Source: Trachythela sp. YZ-2020
Lineage: Eukaryota > Cnidaria > Anthozoa > Malacalcyonacea > Clavulariidae
DNA: 64,000 nucleotides
Assembly (NCBI GenBank): GCA_016169945.1
Contig: JADLSH010000199.1
Location: 4,202,001-4,266,000 of the forward strand
Reading direction: 5' to 3'
Below are positions 15,001 through 24,600 of the stretch, in pieces. The position numbers were made by a program, and so were the translations under genes. Positions within the stretch are counted from its first letter, which is position 1, and the number at the start of each line of letters is the position of its first letter. The notes beneath the pieces were generated by a model. It had not been told where the DNA came from and ran no database searches. It saw only the letters and a program-made list of their open reading frames with translations.

Positions 15001-16568
15001 ACCAGAAAGTCACGTGGCTTCGGTATGAAGATTTTAGATATTATCATTATAGAATTAAATCGTATATCTAATTTCTCATCTGATTACCATTTATAATCCG
15101 TCAGTTGCCTCAGGATGCATCATCGCCTCACGGACCGTCTATCTTAGTGTCTGCCTCGTCCTCAGTCGCTTCAAGTGAATTCCAGGGAGGGGAGTATTTC
15201 CCATCATGCATCGCAGCATCGCTCTATTTATTAGCACTGATCTATATGTGCCAGTGATATGTGGTAAAAGAAGAGAATGCGCGGTGGAGCCAGTCTAAAC
15301 CAACGGTCAAACGAGGATGAGAGTTGATGACGAGAGTTGCAACTCTCGCTCGCGTTTGATGAGAGTTTTGCTCGTTTGATCGGTCATGAGAGTTGCGTAG
15401 GAATTTAAACAACTATAGAAGACTAGTGTTTTGCACTTTCCATAAGAATTAGCTTAACAAGATAGCACGTTATGTCTGTGTCTATAACAAGAAAAGCTAA
15501 GATGGAAATTTAAACACTTCGTTACCAAAATTTTAAAATTATTCTCAGGGCTCCATTTCGCGTGCTAAATTATTTCTGTCGCAACTCTCATGCAACTCTC
15601 GTTCTCGTTTGACCGGGGCATGAGAGTTGAACAAACTCTCATGCAAACTCTCACTTGCCAACTCTCATCAACTCTTATCCTCGTTTGACCGGGACTTAAG
15701 TGTATACAAAAGACGGACTATCCAGACAAAATAGCGAGAATAGTGCGGTCTATACTGGCAATGGTCATGGGAACTAAGATTCGGCGGATAGAACTACCTG
15801 AAAAATACAATAAGAACTTCGACGTTTCGAGACGTCTAATTTCCAGACGAAGGCCATTCGTCTAACTTCCACTAACTTCCAGACGAAGGGCCTTCGCTCG
15901 AAACGTCGAAGTTCTTATTGTATTTTTCAGGTAGTTTTATCCTACTCCACCGCTGAATCTTCGTTAGACTCTACATACACTGGCAACACGCGTTCGAGTT
16001 ATTATCATGGGAACTAACCATGCCCGATATTTCTTGGTAATTCGTAGGATAATTTGTCTCATAGCGGAACTTAATAATGTGTGAGATTTTTCGCTACCTG
16101 AGATGTAAATGAACAAAATGACTAAGTTTCTGCATGTTAAATCTTTCCCGGAATGCAGGGAATGCCATTTCAGAGACTCTATATTTCAAAATTTTCAGAG
16201 GGAGCATGCCCCAGAGCCCCCCTCCTAGAGTTCGTCTAGCACCTCTCCTCCAACCAAATCAATCTCCCGCCGCCTATGATCCGTCTCTGTAAATCGTGCC
16301 ATTACTGATCATCTGATTTACTTTTCCTTCTTAGATCCAAATTGCTCTTGCAATGAGTCTGGGCTCTCTTCGTTACGACAAATTATTTGACTACCACTCG
16401 AGACTGTCGGATGGCGATGCTTCGGATCTAGCACATGATTACTATCACCACTTGATGGGCCCAGTAAAGCAAAAGTTGAGAAATAGAAACAGGCAAAGAC
16501 TTCGAGAAGGGCATCTTACTTATCCGTATTTTCTGCCCAACTGGATACCGAACAGCATTCATGCATAG
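3026..16568 (+). CDS. Lipoxygenase-like protein 1, secreted, degenerate iron site
   Basis: Family: animal-type lipoxygenase (non-heme iron dioxygenase of polyunsaturated fatty acids). Exons supported: 3026-3084 (signal peptide MKFSMTVFFFLGCCVA), 6942-7285, 7944-8100, 8509-8597, 9555-9762, 11328-11689, 13209-13315, 13836-13938, 14807-15022, 16335-16568. From 6942 on all phases agree. Motifs: DDQVFVEQRLAGMNP, SIFIADYPLIHN, SIWQLAKQEVQRADL, HLLKTHLMMEP, LPYYPYRDDGIVIW, FVPNMPAKLYDDPR. Iron ligands: the first His of the usual HxxxxH pair is Leu (reads THLEIIEHLL), the second His is kept, the third His is kept (QHHTVAYP), the Asn ligand is Ala, and the C-terminus is Ala instead of Ile. Two ligands of five remain, so normal dioxygenase activity is doubtful. 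One or more exons between 3085 and 6941, matching the Cys-rich exons of gene 2, were not located, so linkage of the first exon is inferred. Introns carry a (CAC/CAT)n tract, SINE-like copies and several foldback elements. Confidence 0.85.
3355..3505. repeat. Foldback repeat
   Basis: The left half (TTTCAGCAACATGCAACAAAAT, then CAACAAATGTTAA, then AATGTTCACA) recurs inverted in the right half (TGTGAACATTT, TTAACATGCGTTG, ATTTTGTTGAAAGTTGCAG). It is a MITE-like hairpin in the first intron of lipoxygenase-like gene 1. Confidence 0.5.
3885..4082. repeat. Foldback MITE, about 198 bp
   Basis: Terminal inverted repeats begin AAGGCCTGCTCACATGATCC and end with GGATCGTGTGAACAGGCCTT. Matching continues inward through the TCGGATCCGATTCTCCTC segment and its partner GAGGAGAATCGGATA. 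No coding capacity. Confidence 0.75.
4843..5028. repeat. Foldback MITE, about 186 bp
   Basis: The left end (CTGAGGCACAGAATAAACCA, then AAGTCTCACTCTCC, ACACTTGTTTAG, ATCTGGAAACGAG) returns inverted at the right end in the same order (CTCGTTTCCAGAT, CTAAACAAGTGTT, GGAGAGTGAGACTT, TGGTTTATTCTGTGTCTGAG). It is a noncoding terminal-inverted-repeat element in intron 1 of lipoxygenase-like gene 1. Confidence 0.75.
5372..5431 (+). repeat. GATGAC-type microsatellite
   Basis: About 60 bases of GAC and GAT trinucleotides. In one frame it would read as a poly-Asp run, but no gene context supports translation. Confidence 0.85.
6025..6109 (+). other. Candidate small exon upstream of lipoxygenase gene 1
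   Basis: A TAG acceptor at 6022-6024 and a good donor (AA|GTAAGG) at 6110 bracket an 85-base open stretch. Two frames are open; one contains three Cys (VCNTDDNDPHWCQCNELLEF), the other matches the outgoing phase required by the exon at 6942. No clear similarity to the Cys-rich exons of gene 2 is visible, and the incoming phase does not fit the signal-peptide exon directly. This is only a candidate for the missing N-terminal part. Confidence 0.2.
6490..6820. repeat. Inverted pair of tRNA-derived SINE-like copies
   Basis: On the minus strand at about 6490-6600 a tRNA-like unit has an A-box-like stretch (GGCAGCTCAGCAGTTGG) and a B-box-like stretch (GCGGATTCGATTCCCACC). A second copy on the plus strand at about 6660-6815 shares the flanking GGAACTAGGCTCAGTTCC-type segment and the same B-box region. 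Two further copies occur at 22140-22280 and 24065-24220. A Pol III promoter-bearing short interspersed element is the simplest reading. Confidence 0.6.
7430..7875. repeat. (CAC/CAT)n microsatellite, about 445 bp
   Basis: Long imperfect array of CAC, CAT, ATC and TAT trinucleotides filling most of the intron between exons 6942-7285 and 7944-8100 of lipoxygenase-like gene 1. Low-complexity open frames on both strands (for example the Gly/Asp-rich minus frame) are artefacts of the array. Confidence 0.95.
8771..8882. repeat. Near-perfect hairpin, CTACCTGAAAAATACAATAAG family
   Basis: Arms of about 54 bases flank a loop of a few T-rich bases. The inner arm (CTACCTGAAAAATACAATAA, then GAACTTC) is mirrored exactly. 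The tail downstream (CTACACTCATGGCACCACGCGTTCGAG) recurs with other copies at 15780-16000, 29270-29500 and 59671-59760, and alone near 13150-13180. It is an abundant family of short inverted-repeat elements. Confidence 0.8.
9071..9496. repeat. Interspersed element with AAGCGGACACC ends
   Basis: The left end reads AGTCGAACTTCTCCTTGCGG then CTCTCGTAAGCGGACACC, and the right end carries the inverted form CCGCTTACGGGAGGTTC. Related copies or end fragments are at 36466-36548 and 40967-41162. No coding capacity. Confidence 0.75.
9821..10345. repeat. Non-autonomous element with AGACGCGAAC subrepeats
   Basis: Ends are inverted: AGGGTCATTTATACGGGACA on the left, TTTGTCCGGTATAAATGGCC on the right. The interior repeats the motif AAGACGCGAAC or its complement many times together with short TATAAAT blocks. 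The left end overlaps the intron just downstream of lipoxygenase exon 9555-9762. It contains the 14-bp minisatellite listed separately. Confidence 0.7.
10048..10173 (+). repeat. 14-bp minisatellite, about nine copies
   Basis: Tandem copies of TGCGTGAAACTCTA with single-base variants (one ACGTTAAACTCTA unit). It sits inside the non-autonomous element 9821-10345. Confidence 0.93.
12864..13085 (+). mobile_element. Fragment of a non-LTR reverse transcriptase
   Basis: An open stretch contains the reverse transcriptase motif-A block (MLLDFKKAFDLVDHQIL) followed by IPNSIRFWILDFLTNRKQRVK, typical of non-LTR elements. No motif B or YADD follows, because the sequence passes into another repeat and then the lipoxygenase exon at 13209. 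It is a short dead insertion in an intron and comes from a different lineage than the copy at the left edge. Confidence 0.85.
13390..13537. repeat. Diverged inverted-repeat element, CTACCTGAAAAA family
   Basis: Starts ACTACCTGAAAAAGATACG and contains the family core of the 15780-16000 copy: the complementary halves around AACTTCCAGACGAA and the CTCGAAACGTCGAAG motif. It lies in the lipoxygenase intron between 13315 and 13836. Confidence 0.5.
15301..15698. repeat. MITE with GAGAGTTGATGA subrepeats, copy 1
   Basis: Ends are inverted GGTCAAACGAGGATGAGAGT and ACTCTTATCCTCGTTTGACC. The inside carries multiple direct and inverted copies of ATGAGAGTTG. The same family occurs at 34847-35118, 42152-42385 and 61735-62025, with partial copies at 36060-36110 and 39310-39560. 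Confidence 0.82.
15780..16000. repeat. CTACCTGAAAAATACAATAAG inverted-repeat element, second copy
   Basis: The left arm reads GAACTACCTGAAAAATACAA then GAACTTCGACGTTTCGAG; the right arm is its complement, followed by the family tail CTACATACACTGGCAACACGCGTTCGAG. It lies in the last intron of lipoxygenase-like gene 1. Confidence 0.8.
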
Positions 16569-18615
16569 ACATCTTGAATTGATTCTCTTTCAGAGCTACA
16601 CTTGATTTCACTAATAGATTTTAAGAAGAATTAAAATTTAGTGCGCTTGTTAAAATCGGTTTTCATGTTAAGCTTATTAATGACAGCGTAAACAACGATA
16701 GGAAAAATATGTTATGATTTACGTCAGCATTATGCCATTATTACATTAACAACTCTATTTACTAAAAACTTCTATACAGGGTGTATAAAAAATAAGGTAA
16801 AGCAACTTTGGCATGTTATCGCGCGCATAATATTTAGTATATAGATTTACCTTTTTCACACAAATAAAGATCAGGCTTTTAGCTGTCAAATGACACCATT
16901 TTTGTATCACTGCACTCAATAATGGCCCAATTGACAAGTTCCGACTTTGGTCTAAAACTGCAGTGAAAACATTGTAAAAACAAAGGAATTCCATAGATTA
17001 TTGGACCAGGTACTGGTCCCCAATTGCTGCTAATCTTCTTCTTCTTGTTGTTGTTAGGGGGCGACGCTCCTTGAAAAAACCCTAAGGCTCAGTCATTACT
17101 TGTCCGATCGGAATGAAACTTGACATAATTCGATTGACGGTGTTCGATTTTTTATTTTTGACTTTAGAAGCCAGATACAAGCAATTCTTGACTGTATTCG
17201 TTGCAAATAATATATACATATTATAAATATTCAGCAAATACATGTACATCGGCAGACGGAAACGATAATTAAGAAAGAAATTAATTGTCTTCTCTAATCC
17301 TCTATTGTTGTGAACACAGTCACACTACAGGGTGTATCAAAAAAACTGCAAATACCATAATTTGTATGCACGAGATCATACATTAGAATTTCAATGGCTG
17401 TGCAAATAATTACGCTTCTGGGATTTGAAAATACGTTTCAGGGGTGATATCAAAAGCAAGCACACAAAGTGAATTTTAATTCACTTTGTGTGCTTATTTT
17501 GATAGTACTGCACGTGAAACGTATTTTCAAATCCCAGAAGCAATTATTTGCACAGCCATTTGAAATTTAATGTATGATCTCAAATGTACAAATTATGGTA
17601 TTTGCAGTTTTGATACACTGAATGAGTCAGAAAAAAGTGATGCCTTTGAAATTTAATACAATAGTGAACCTTTTGAAATTGAACTTCATATTTGCATTTT
17701 CTTTCAAAGAATCTATTGTACCCTATTGTATTTAATTTCAAAGGCATCACTTTTTTCTGACTCACCCTGTAGTCTAAAGCTTCCCAAGAATGTGAACGAC
17801 TATTAATTATAACGATTAATTATAAGCGTTTAGTTAATTGACTAAAGGCACACGCTGGCTTAGTTTCTGAAAGCGCAGAGGAGTAATACTCCTTCTGACT
17901 ACATTATAATATTCATAGTCATAGAAAACCGCGAACGGTAAAAACAAAGACATGTCAATTTGTGTTTTTATGAAGCCATGATCATACCATGACTAAGCGA
18001 CATGAAACTGCAAAATGAACCTACCAACAATTTAGATCATTTTTTGCCTTAACTTTAGCCCCGTTCACACGGCACATACACTAGATATAAGGATCACTTA
18101 TAATAGGGCACATCTTATCTATCGTTGTATGATCTTACCTTTACTGTGATGAGTGTACAGTGAATGCTAACAGAATGTGCAAATATGCCACCGTTTTGTA
18201 TATAAAAAGCTTGATCTGGTAGAAAAATATACCGACTAAAAATACAACGCTAGTTATACAACACTAATGATATTAAAAACAATACTAAAACGCTCATTTT
18301 CAGTGAAGCATTTAATACTAATACATCTCCCTTTCAATTTCAATAATTTGAAAACTATCAATTTCAATTCGCCAGTTTTTGCATGCTTAAAGCGGCCTAG
18401 CAGACAATAGAAGGGCTGAAAACACACCGCTAATTGTAAACCTACGTAAACCTTACAAATAATCCAAACGTTGTGCTTCTTTAGTTGAAGCGTAACTAAC
18501 TGTTTTGCAATCAACAAGTTAAAAGTGCTCTCTTAAATTTATTGTGGGACAGAGAAGAAGCCATTCGTCGTGGTAAGAGCATCTCTTCATCTGGGTAAAA
18601 GAGGACGTTTTCAAC
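16569..18615. other. Spacer between the two lipoxygenase-like genes
   Basis: About 2 kb with no exon seen. It holds the compound ACAGGGTG element (17329-17771) and a second ACAGGGTGTATAAAAAATAAG end at about 16779. The rest is AT-rich sequence without recognisable signals. The promoter of gene 2 must lie at its right end or, if the second signal-peptide exon is used, inside 18669-19378. Confidence 0.5.
17329..17771. repeat. Compound foldback element with ACAGGGTG ends
   Basis: The outer ends are ACAGGGTGTATC and the inverted CACCCTGT. Inside are two separate palindromes. The first (17329-17622) mirrors the TGCAAATACCATAATTTGTA region and contains the CACACAAAGTGAATT centre. The second (17624-17765) mirrors GAGTCAGAAAAAAGTGATGC. 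This suggests one element inserted beside or into another. Family members with the same ends are at 51371-51698 and 51701-52053. Confidence 0.75.
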
Positions 18616-18668
18616 ATGATTGTTCGAGCTGCCTTAGTTTGCCTGTTGGTTCTCTTTTCATTTGAGTG
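18616..18668 (+). CDS. Signal-peptide exon, copy A, of lipoxygenase-like gene 2
   Basis: ATG starts MIVRAALVCLLVLFSFE and ends after two bases of the next codon at a GTAAGC donor. Copy B at 19379-19431 has identical length, phase and donor. Either can splice to 19959. The hydrophobic core and short basic start fit a secretory signal peptide. Confidence 0.6.
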
Positions 18669-21600
18669 GTAAGCTTCGCTCTTATATCTTGTACAATGTA
18701 CAGTTTTCTAGTCTAGATGGGCGTTTCCTATTCTAGTTACATAAGCTTGGCTATACAGTATATAATACACGTTGTTGGTTTGACTGTTCTAAGGCCCGTT
18801 ACATGGGACAATTTTTGCTGCAACTTGCAACGCAATCTCTGCACAGAGCCATGTTATGTAGAAATGTATGTACAGAAAAAGAGCGAATATGGCCCGCTTT
18901 TCACTCCACCGATATTATCATTCTCATTCATTTCTTTATTGCATTCTGGCCATTCGGGCATGTTTAGCAAGAAAAAAGATCGGCAAAGTAAAACGAGATT
19001 AATGCTCGCAATTTCTCTGCGAAGATACTTTTTACCTAACATCGCTCTAGCTGTGTTCGAAGTTAAAATGCTCATTTTCGGTGAAGCATTACTAATACAT
19101 CTCAATTTTTTTATGGTTTGAAAACGATCAATTCTAATCCGCCAGATTTTGTATGCTCAAAGCCCGCCTAGCAGACAATAGAAGGAACTAAAAATACACT
19201 GCTAATTGTAAACCTACGGCATACAAAAATTTCAAACGTTGTATATTTTAGTTGAAGCGTAACTAATGTTTTGCAATTAGGAAGCAAAAATGCGGCGGTT
19301 TCAAATTTATTGTGAGACATATTAAGTCGTGCTAGATTTAAGTCGAGCTTTAAAAAGTGGACGTTTTTAAATTTTTGCATGATTGTTCGAGCAATTTTAA
19401 CTTTTCTGTTGGTTCTCTTTTCATTGAAGTGGTAAGCTTCGCTCTCGAGTCTTGTGTCTTATACAATGTACAGTTAAATTTATAGTGTAAATGGGCCTTT
19501 TTTGCAGTTCTAGCCATATAAGTTCAGCTATATGTACATGTTGTTGGTTTGACTGTTTTTGCCGCACAAAACTCGTGATTTGTAGATAAACTGTCCATCG
19601 CAAGCATCGAAGCTAGCTAGCCATTTCGCCATGATTAACATATCAGCGCAACAGTTTCTAAATCTAATTAGGCCCGTGCAGGCAAAGGGCTTCCCGGGAG
19701 GGGCACTTAACACCATACAATGAAAAGTTGTAGATGATGTATAGTAGCTTTTAGGCGAAAGACGCATTAGCTTATTGGATAATCTTGCAATTTCGTACCA
19801 CTAGGATATCGCTTTGAATAAGCAATGTAGATAACGTCGCCCTCGTAGATAACTTTATTCGGCAACCTTAAATGCATGTGCTTATTTATATACATATTAC
19901 TCTGCGGCGCAAGCTCAACCTTTTTAACCGCTGTATTACTTGAATTTTACAATTTCAGTTCTGATGGCAAAGTAAACCGAGGATTACCACTGCCCAAAGA
20001 ATCGAAAGGAGAAAATGAATGCCCTTACATAACACAAAAACTTATGTACAAAATGAGAGACGTCAGGTCGCACAAGTGCCGTCATATCCCTTTTCCATGT
20101 TTCAATCCAAACTATCCTTCGTTGAACTGTTCCGTAGTCAGGTATAAGCATTGTATTTTTTCACCTGGATTTGTATATGTGTTTGATGTTGAGTGTGTTT
20201 GTGTGTGTGTATGTGTATGTGTATGCGTGTGTATGTGTATGTGTATGTGTATGTGTGTGTTTGTGTTTGTCTGTGAGCTCGATAACTCAATAAATCTCAT
20301 ACATTTTGACACGAAATTGTGTAAAGCTAATGGCCATCGGCCAAAGATAAATTGATTAAATTTTGGTTAAATTGTATGATAAATTTACAAAAGTTTGTCT
20401 TGCATTCCCCGGCTGAACAGAACCGAATGCGTAATTAGTGCATGGATAATTTATGCATGAATATACTCCTTGCCTAGTTGACATTTTTCTGCCGACCAAA
20501 TTCTGATTATACAAAAAATAATGTTCTCTGATCTGTTGTGATTCAACAATGCACATCACAATATCACAAAACCTCTCTTTTGGGAGCTTTAAAAAGCTTT
20601 GCTTGCTAGAGAAACGTAAACAAGGCAAGTGCTCAAAATTTGGGTTAATATGCTGGCGGAGGTATGGTATAACTTTCATTGAGTTTTATTGGGTTTATCA
20701 CTATGAGGTGGACGGAAAGCCTTAACATATTTTTCAAACAAACGAATATTTTATGTTTACGAAATTGGAGGGCGAAATTCTTAAAAGGGGGGGGGGGGGG
20801 GAGATTCGTAGGGGCCTAGGAAATTCGTCTCAGCTTTGGTTCCTCGCCTTCTCCGCAATGTTTACCACCCCACATCTTCATCTGACCTCTTCAATCTCCA
20901 TCTTGTCCTGTAGCGAAACCTTCTAGAATTCATCTAAATATTCGCACCTCCACCCTCTAGCTCATCAGGAATTCTTCTTTTGTCCCATCATCCAGCATTC
21001 AGCTCCGTACAGAAGCATCATCCTTGCCACTCTCTTTTAGATCTTGCATTTCAGGTTTCTTGACATTTTCCTGTCCCAAATTACTCGTAGCATTTCTCTA
21101 ATACGTGTTGGTCATGTCGTGGTTTACACTGATACTCACACCTTATAATCAACGTTAGTTAACGAGAAGTTAAGATTTTAGTTTGAGATTGTTAACTTTG
21201 CTAATAATTTCCAAAATTCCAGATGTACCGACACGAAGAAATCGTTTCCATTCAAAATCGCTTTTCCGAAAAGAAGGACAGCTTGTTGTCCTGGCTGGAA
21301 GAAAAATGAATCGTCTCCTAATCTTGGTTGTAATGTGGGTAAGAATTACCATACACTGAATGAAAATGAGTGCTCAGCTGTTCAGTGACATTTAAACTAA
21401 ACCCATATTGCAAGAAGCAAGCCCTAATACTAACGACTGTGCCACCAACATGCCTATTTAAATCTCTACATCAATCGAGTTGAAATTTTAGGTAACTTCC
21501 CCAAGATTCCACTACACCCCTAGTTAGGCAAGTGATATAAAAATGTTCTGCACTTTGTCTATGTTTGAAAAAGTTTGTATTTCGCCAGAAAATAACTCGC

Positions 21601-24600
21601 TGATTGGTATCTTGTCACAAACACAAACTTGCACTACATCCCCAATCATCCCTCAATTTCAAGAAGCAGGATTTGCACGATTTTCTAGTTTTGAAATTGT
21701 GAAAAAGTTTTCATGATCTTATTCATACTTTTATATTCCTAATAGAAACGTGTATTACCCTTCCCAATTCACGCCACCAGGCCAGTGAGAGACCCCGCCT
21801 GCAACTCCACCCCAAACAGCATCTACTGCTCACAACCCTCCACCTCCTCCCCACCCACAGCCAGAAACCACAATCAACCATCCTAGTCTAAACCTGTCAC
21901 CTAATTTCTAAGAGGACGCTGACTACTGCAGGAACCCACTGCAATATCCATATAGCTTAAGTAATGACATCAGCACCAGTAGATAGAACTATTGGTAAGG
22001 GGAGTTCACAACCTTGCAGAAGCTCCTTTGGATTATAAAGCAATATAATGGACGCTTCCAGTCAGGAATAGTGTTGTAATTTTTGGTTTCAGATCTTGAC
22101 ATGACAAGTTGTTAGCTTAGAGCAAGCTTGTTGTGTAACAAGTCGGTTCGAGTAGTTGATACTGAACTGGGAGCTTGCCCTTCGATATCTGTATATGTCT
22201 TATGATCTTTTAAGCGCAGGATTGTGAGATTAGCAAAACCATGGTCGCGATCTGATTCCACCGCGGTCAAGCAATTTTTCTTTGTTTGTTTATATTATGT
22301 TTACCACTTGGAGTTGGATGGAAAGCCTTAACAAGTTTTACAATTACAAACTCACTGACAAAGCGCGCCTGGAGGGTTAGTTAGTTAGTTAGTCATGTTT
22401 ATCCCGCGGTTACTTATGAGGAGAAACCGAGTGACCCGAGAAAATCCTCAGCCACACGTGGAGAGAACCAACCACCCCAATCACATGAAAGTTTATCAAC
22501 ACAGTGACGCCAATAAACTGCAGAAACTTCTGCACTTCTCGACCCGACAGTAACGCGCGCTTCACTTCATTTTCCGGAGTTGTTAGTTAGTACGTAGTCA
22601 GCGCAGATGCATGCAGCAGATCGTTCTAGCGATAAATCATGCGATTAGAGATATGCTTCATGCTGAGTGCCGTCCGAAAGCTCCTCATAAAAGTGCACTT
22701 AGATAACCCGATTCAACTAACATTCATTCCTGACCTTTTAATACTGTTGTGGCTGTGGGAAATTACAGCAAAGCTCATTCACCAGAGTGGTAAATATAAC
22801 AGCAATAGTTCTAGTGGAACATGATTGAGGGTGTATACTGACCTTGATTTGGAGCCAGCACTGTCACCCCAAATACATCGCAAAACATAGCAGGTTTAGG
22901 TGAATTTATTCTCAGTTCCTGAAGTACTGGTCTGGTAGCTGCATTCATGTTGGGTCAGTTACTTAAAAGCTGCTGTCATCTTGTCATCACATTCGAGCTT
23001 GTCATTTTCACTGAAAGGTGTCCAGTTATGTTGAATAGCTAACTTAGTAAATCTTCTGCAGTTGCTGAACTCCTTCAGGTTAGCCTGGGTCGAGTTGTGA
23101 TTTAAACATAATTTCCAAAATTCCAGATGTACCGACACGAAGAAATCGTTTCCATTCAAAATCGTTTTTCCGCAAAGAAGGACAGCTTGTTGTCCTGGCT
23201 GGAAGAAAAATGAATCGTCTGATAATCTTGGTTGTAATGTTGGTAAGAATTACCATACACTGAATGAAAATGAGTGCTCAGCTGTTCAGTGACATTTAAA
23301 CTAAACGCATATTGCAAGAAGCAAGCCCTAATATACTAACGACTGTGCCACCAACATGCCTATTTAAATCTCTACATCAATCGAGTTGAAATTTTAGGTA
23401 ACTTCCCCAAGATTCCACTACACCCCTAGTTAGGCAGTGATATAAAAATGTTCTGCACTTTGTCCATGTTTGAAAAAGTTTGTATTTCGCCAGGAAATAG
23501 CTCGCTGATTGGTATCTTGTCACAAACACAAACTTGCACTACATCCCCTCAATTCAATTAAGAAGCAGGATTTGCACAATTTTCTAGTTTTGAAATTGTG
23601 AAAATCTACATTTCGTGATCTTATTCATACTTTTATATTCCTAATAGAAACGTGTATTACCCTTCCCCAATTCACGCCAACAGGCTGTGTGAGACCCCGC
23701 CTGGGTAAACTCCACCTCAAACAAAGCATCTACCGTTTTACAACCCCTCCACCCTCCCCACCCACAGCTGAAATCACACCCGCCAACTTCATCCAATTTT
23801 TAAAATCTCCCGTGCTCAACTTAACTCTGGGTGAGATCGCTGGACTGGCCATGAGGAACCCTCACGAAAAGAAATGGGTCCATGCATATTTTGGGTTAAA
23901 TTTATTCATCAACAAGCTCGTTGGGCAACTATTGGAAAAAGGGGAGTTCAATAACCTGCAGAAGTTCTCGGATTATGCTAACATAATGGACGCCTTCCAG
24001 TCAGGAATAGTAAGTTGTAATTTTTGTCTTCAGATCTTGATGATAAGTTGTTAGCTTAGAGTAAGCTTGTTGTAACAAGTCGGTTCGAGTAGTTGATACT
24101 TCGGAACTGAGTCTAGTTCCTTCGATATCTGTATATGTCTTATGATCTTAAGTTTAAGGATTGTGAGATTAGCAAACCAAGGGTCGCGGATTCGATTCCC
24201 ACCGCGGTCAAGCAATTTTTCGGTTTATTTATGTATTATGTTTACCACTCTGAGTTGGATGGAAAGCCTTAACAAGTTTTACAATTACAACCCAATTGAC
24301 AAAGGTTCCGAGGGTTAGTTAGTTAGTCAAGGTTTATCCCTAAGGGTTACTTTTATGAGGGAGGAAAACCGGAGGACCCGGAGAAAAACCCTCGAAGCAC
24401 ATGAGAGAACCAACCAATCTCTAATCACATGAGTTTATCAAACACAGGGACGTTACCAACCAAGTAAATCCCTGCACTCGACCTGCATTATAACAAGCTT
24501 AACTCAGAGGTAAGGTGAAGCGCGTTAACCACATCTGCCACCGTGCTTCCCAACTTAATCTTGTTGCTAGGGCAAATGCTAACAAATGGCATTGTCTTCA

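Larger units (their letters stand above)
18270..19520 (+). repeat. Tandem duplication of the 5' region of lipoxygenase-like gene 2
   Basis: About 450 bases before and through copy A (18270-18740) recur at about 19055-19520 around copy B. Shared blocks include TCAGTGAAGCATT/TCGGTGAAGCATT, GCATGCTTAAAGC/GTATGCTCAAAGC, AGCAGACAATAGAAGG, GCTAATTGTAAACCTACG and the exon itself. A MITE (about 18790-19050) lies between the copies. Confidence 0.85.
21150..24480 (+). repeat. Intragenic tandem duplication of Cys-rich and linker exons
   Basis: About 1.4 kb (21150-22560) is repeated at about 23060-24480. The Cys-rich exon exists as 21223-21338 and 23127-23242, identical in length and phase and differing by a few bases. 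The following intron aligns closely (TGAATGAAAATGAGTGCTCA onwards). The downstream linker exon is intact only in the second copy (23648-24009); the first copy (from 21746) is shortened and interrupted by stops. Both units also carry the SINE-like sequence. The first unit is therefore a decayed duplicate, although its Cys-rich exon could still be spliced. Confidence 0.88.
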
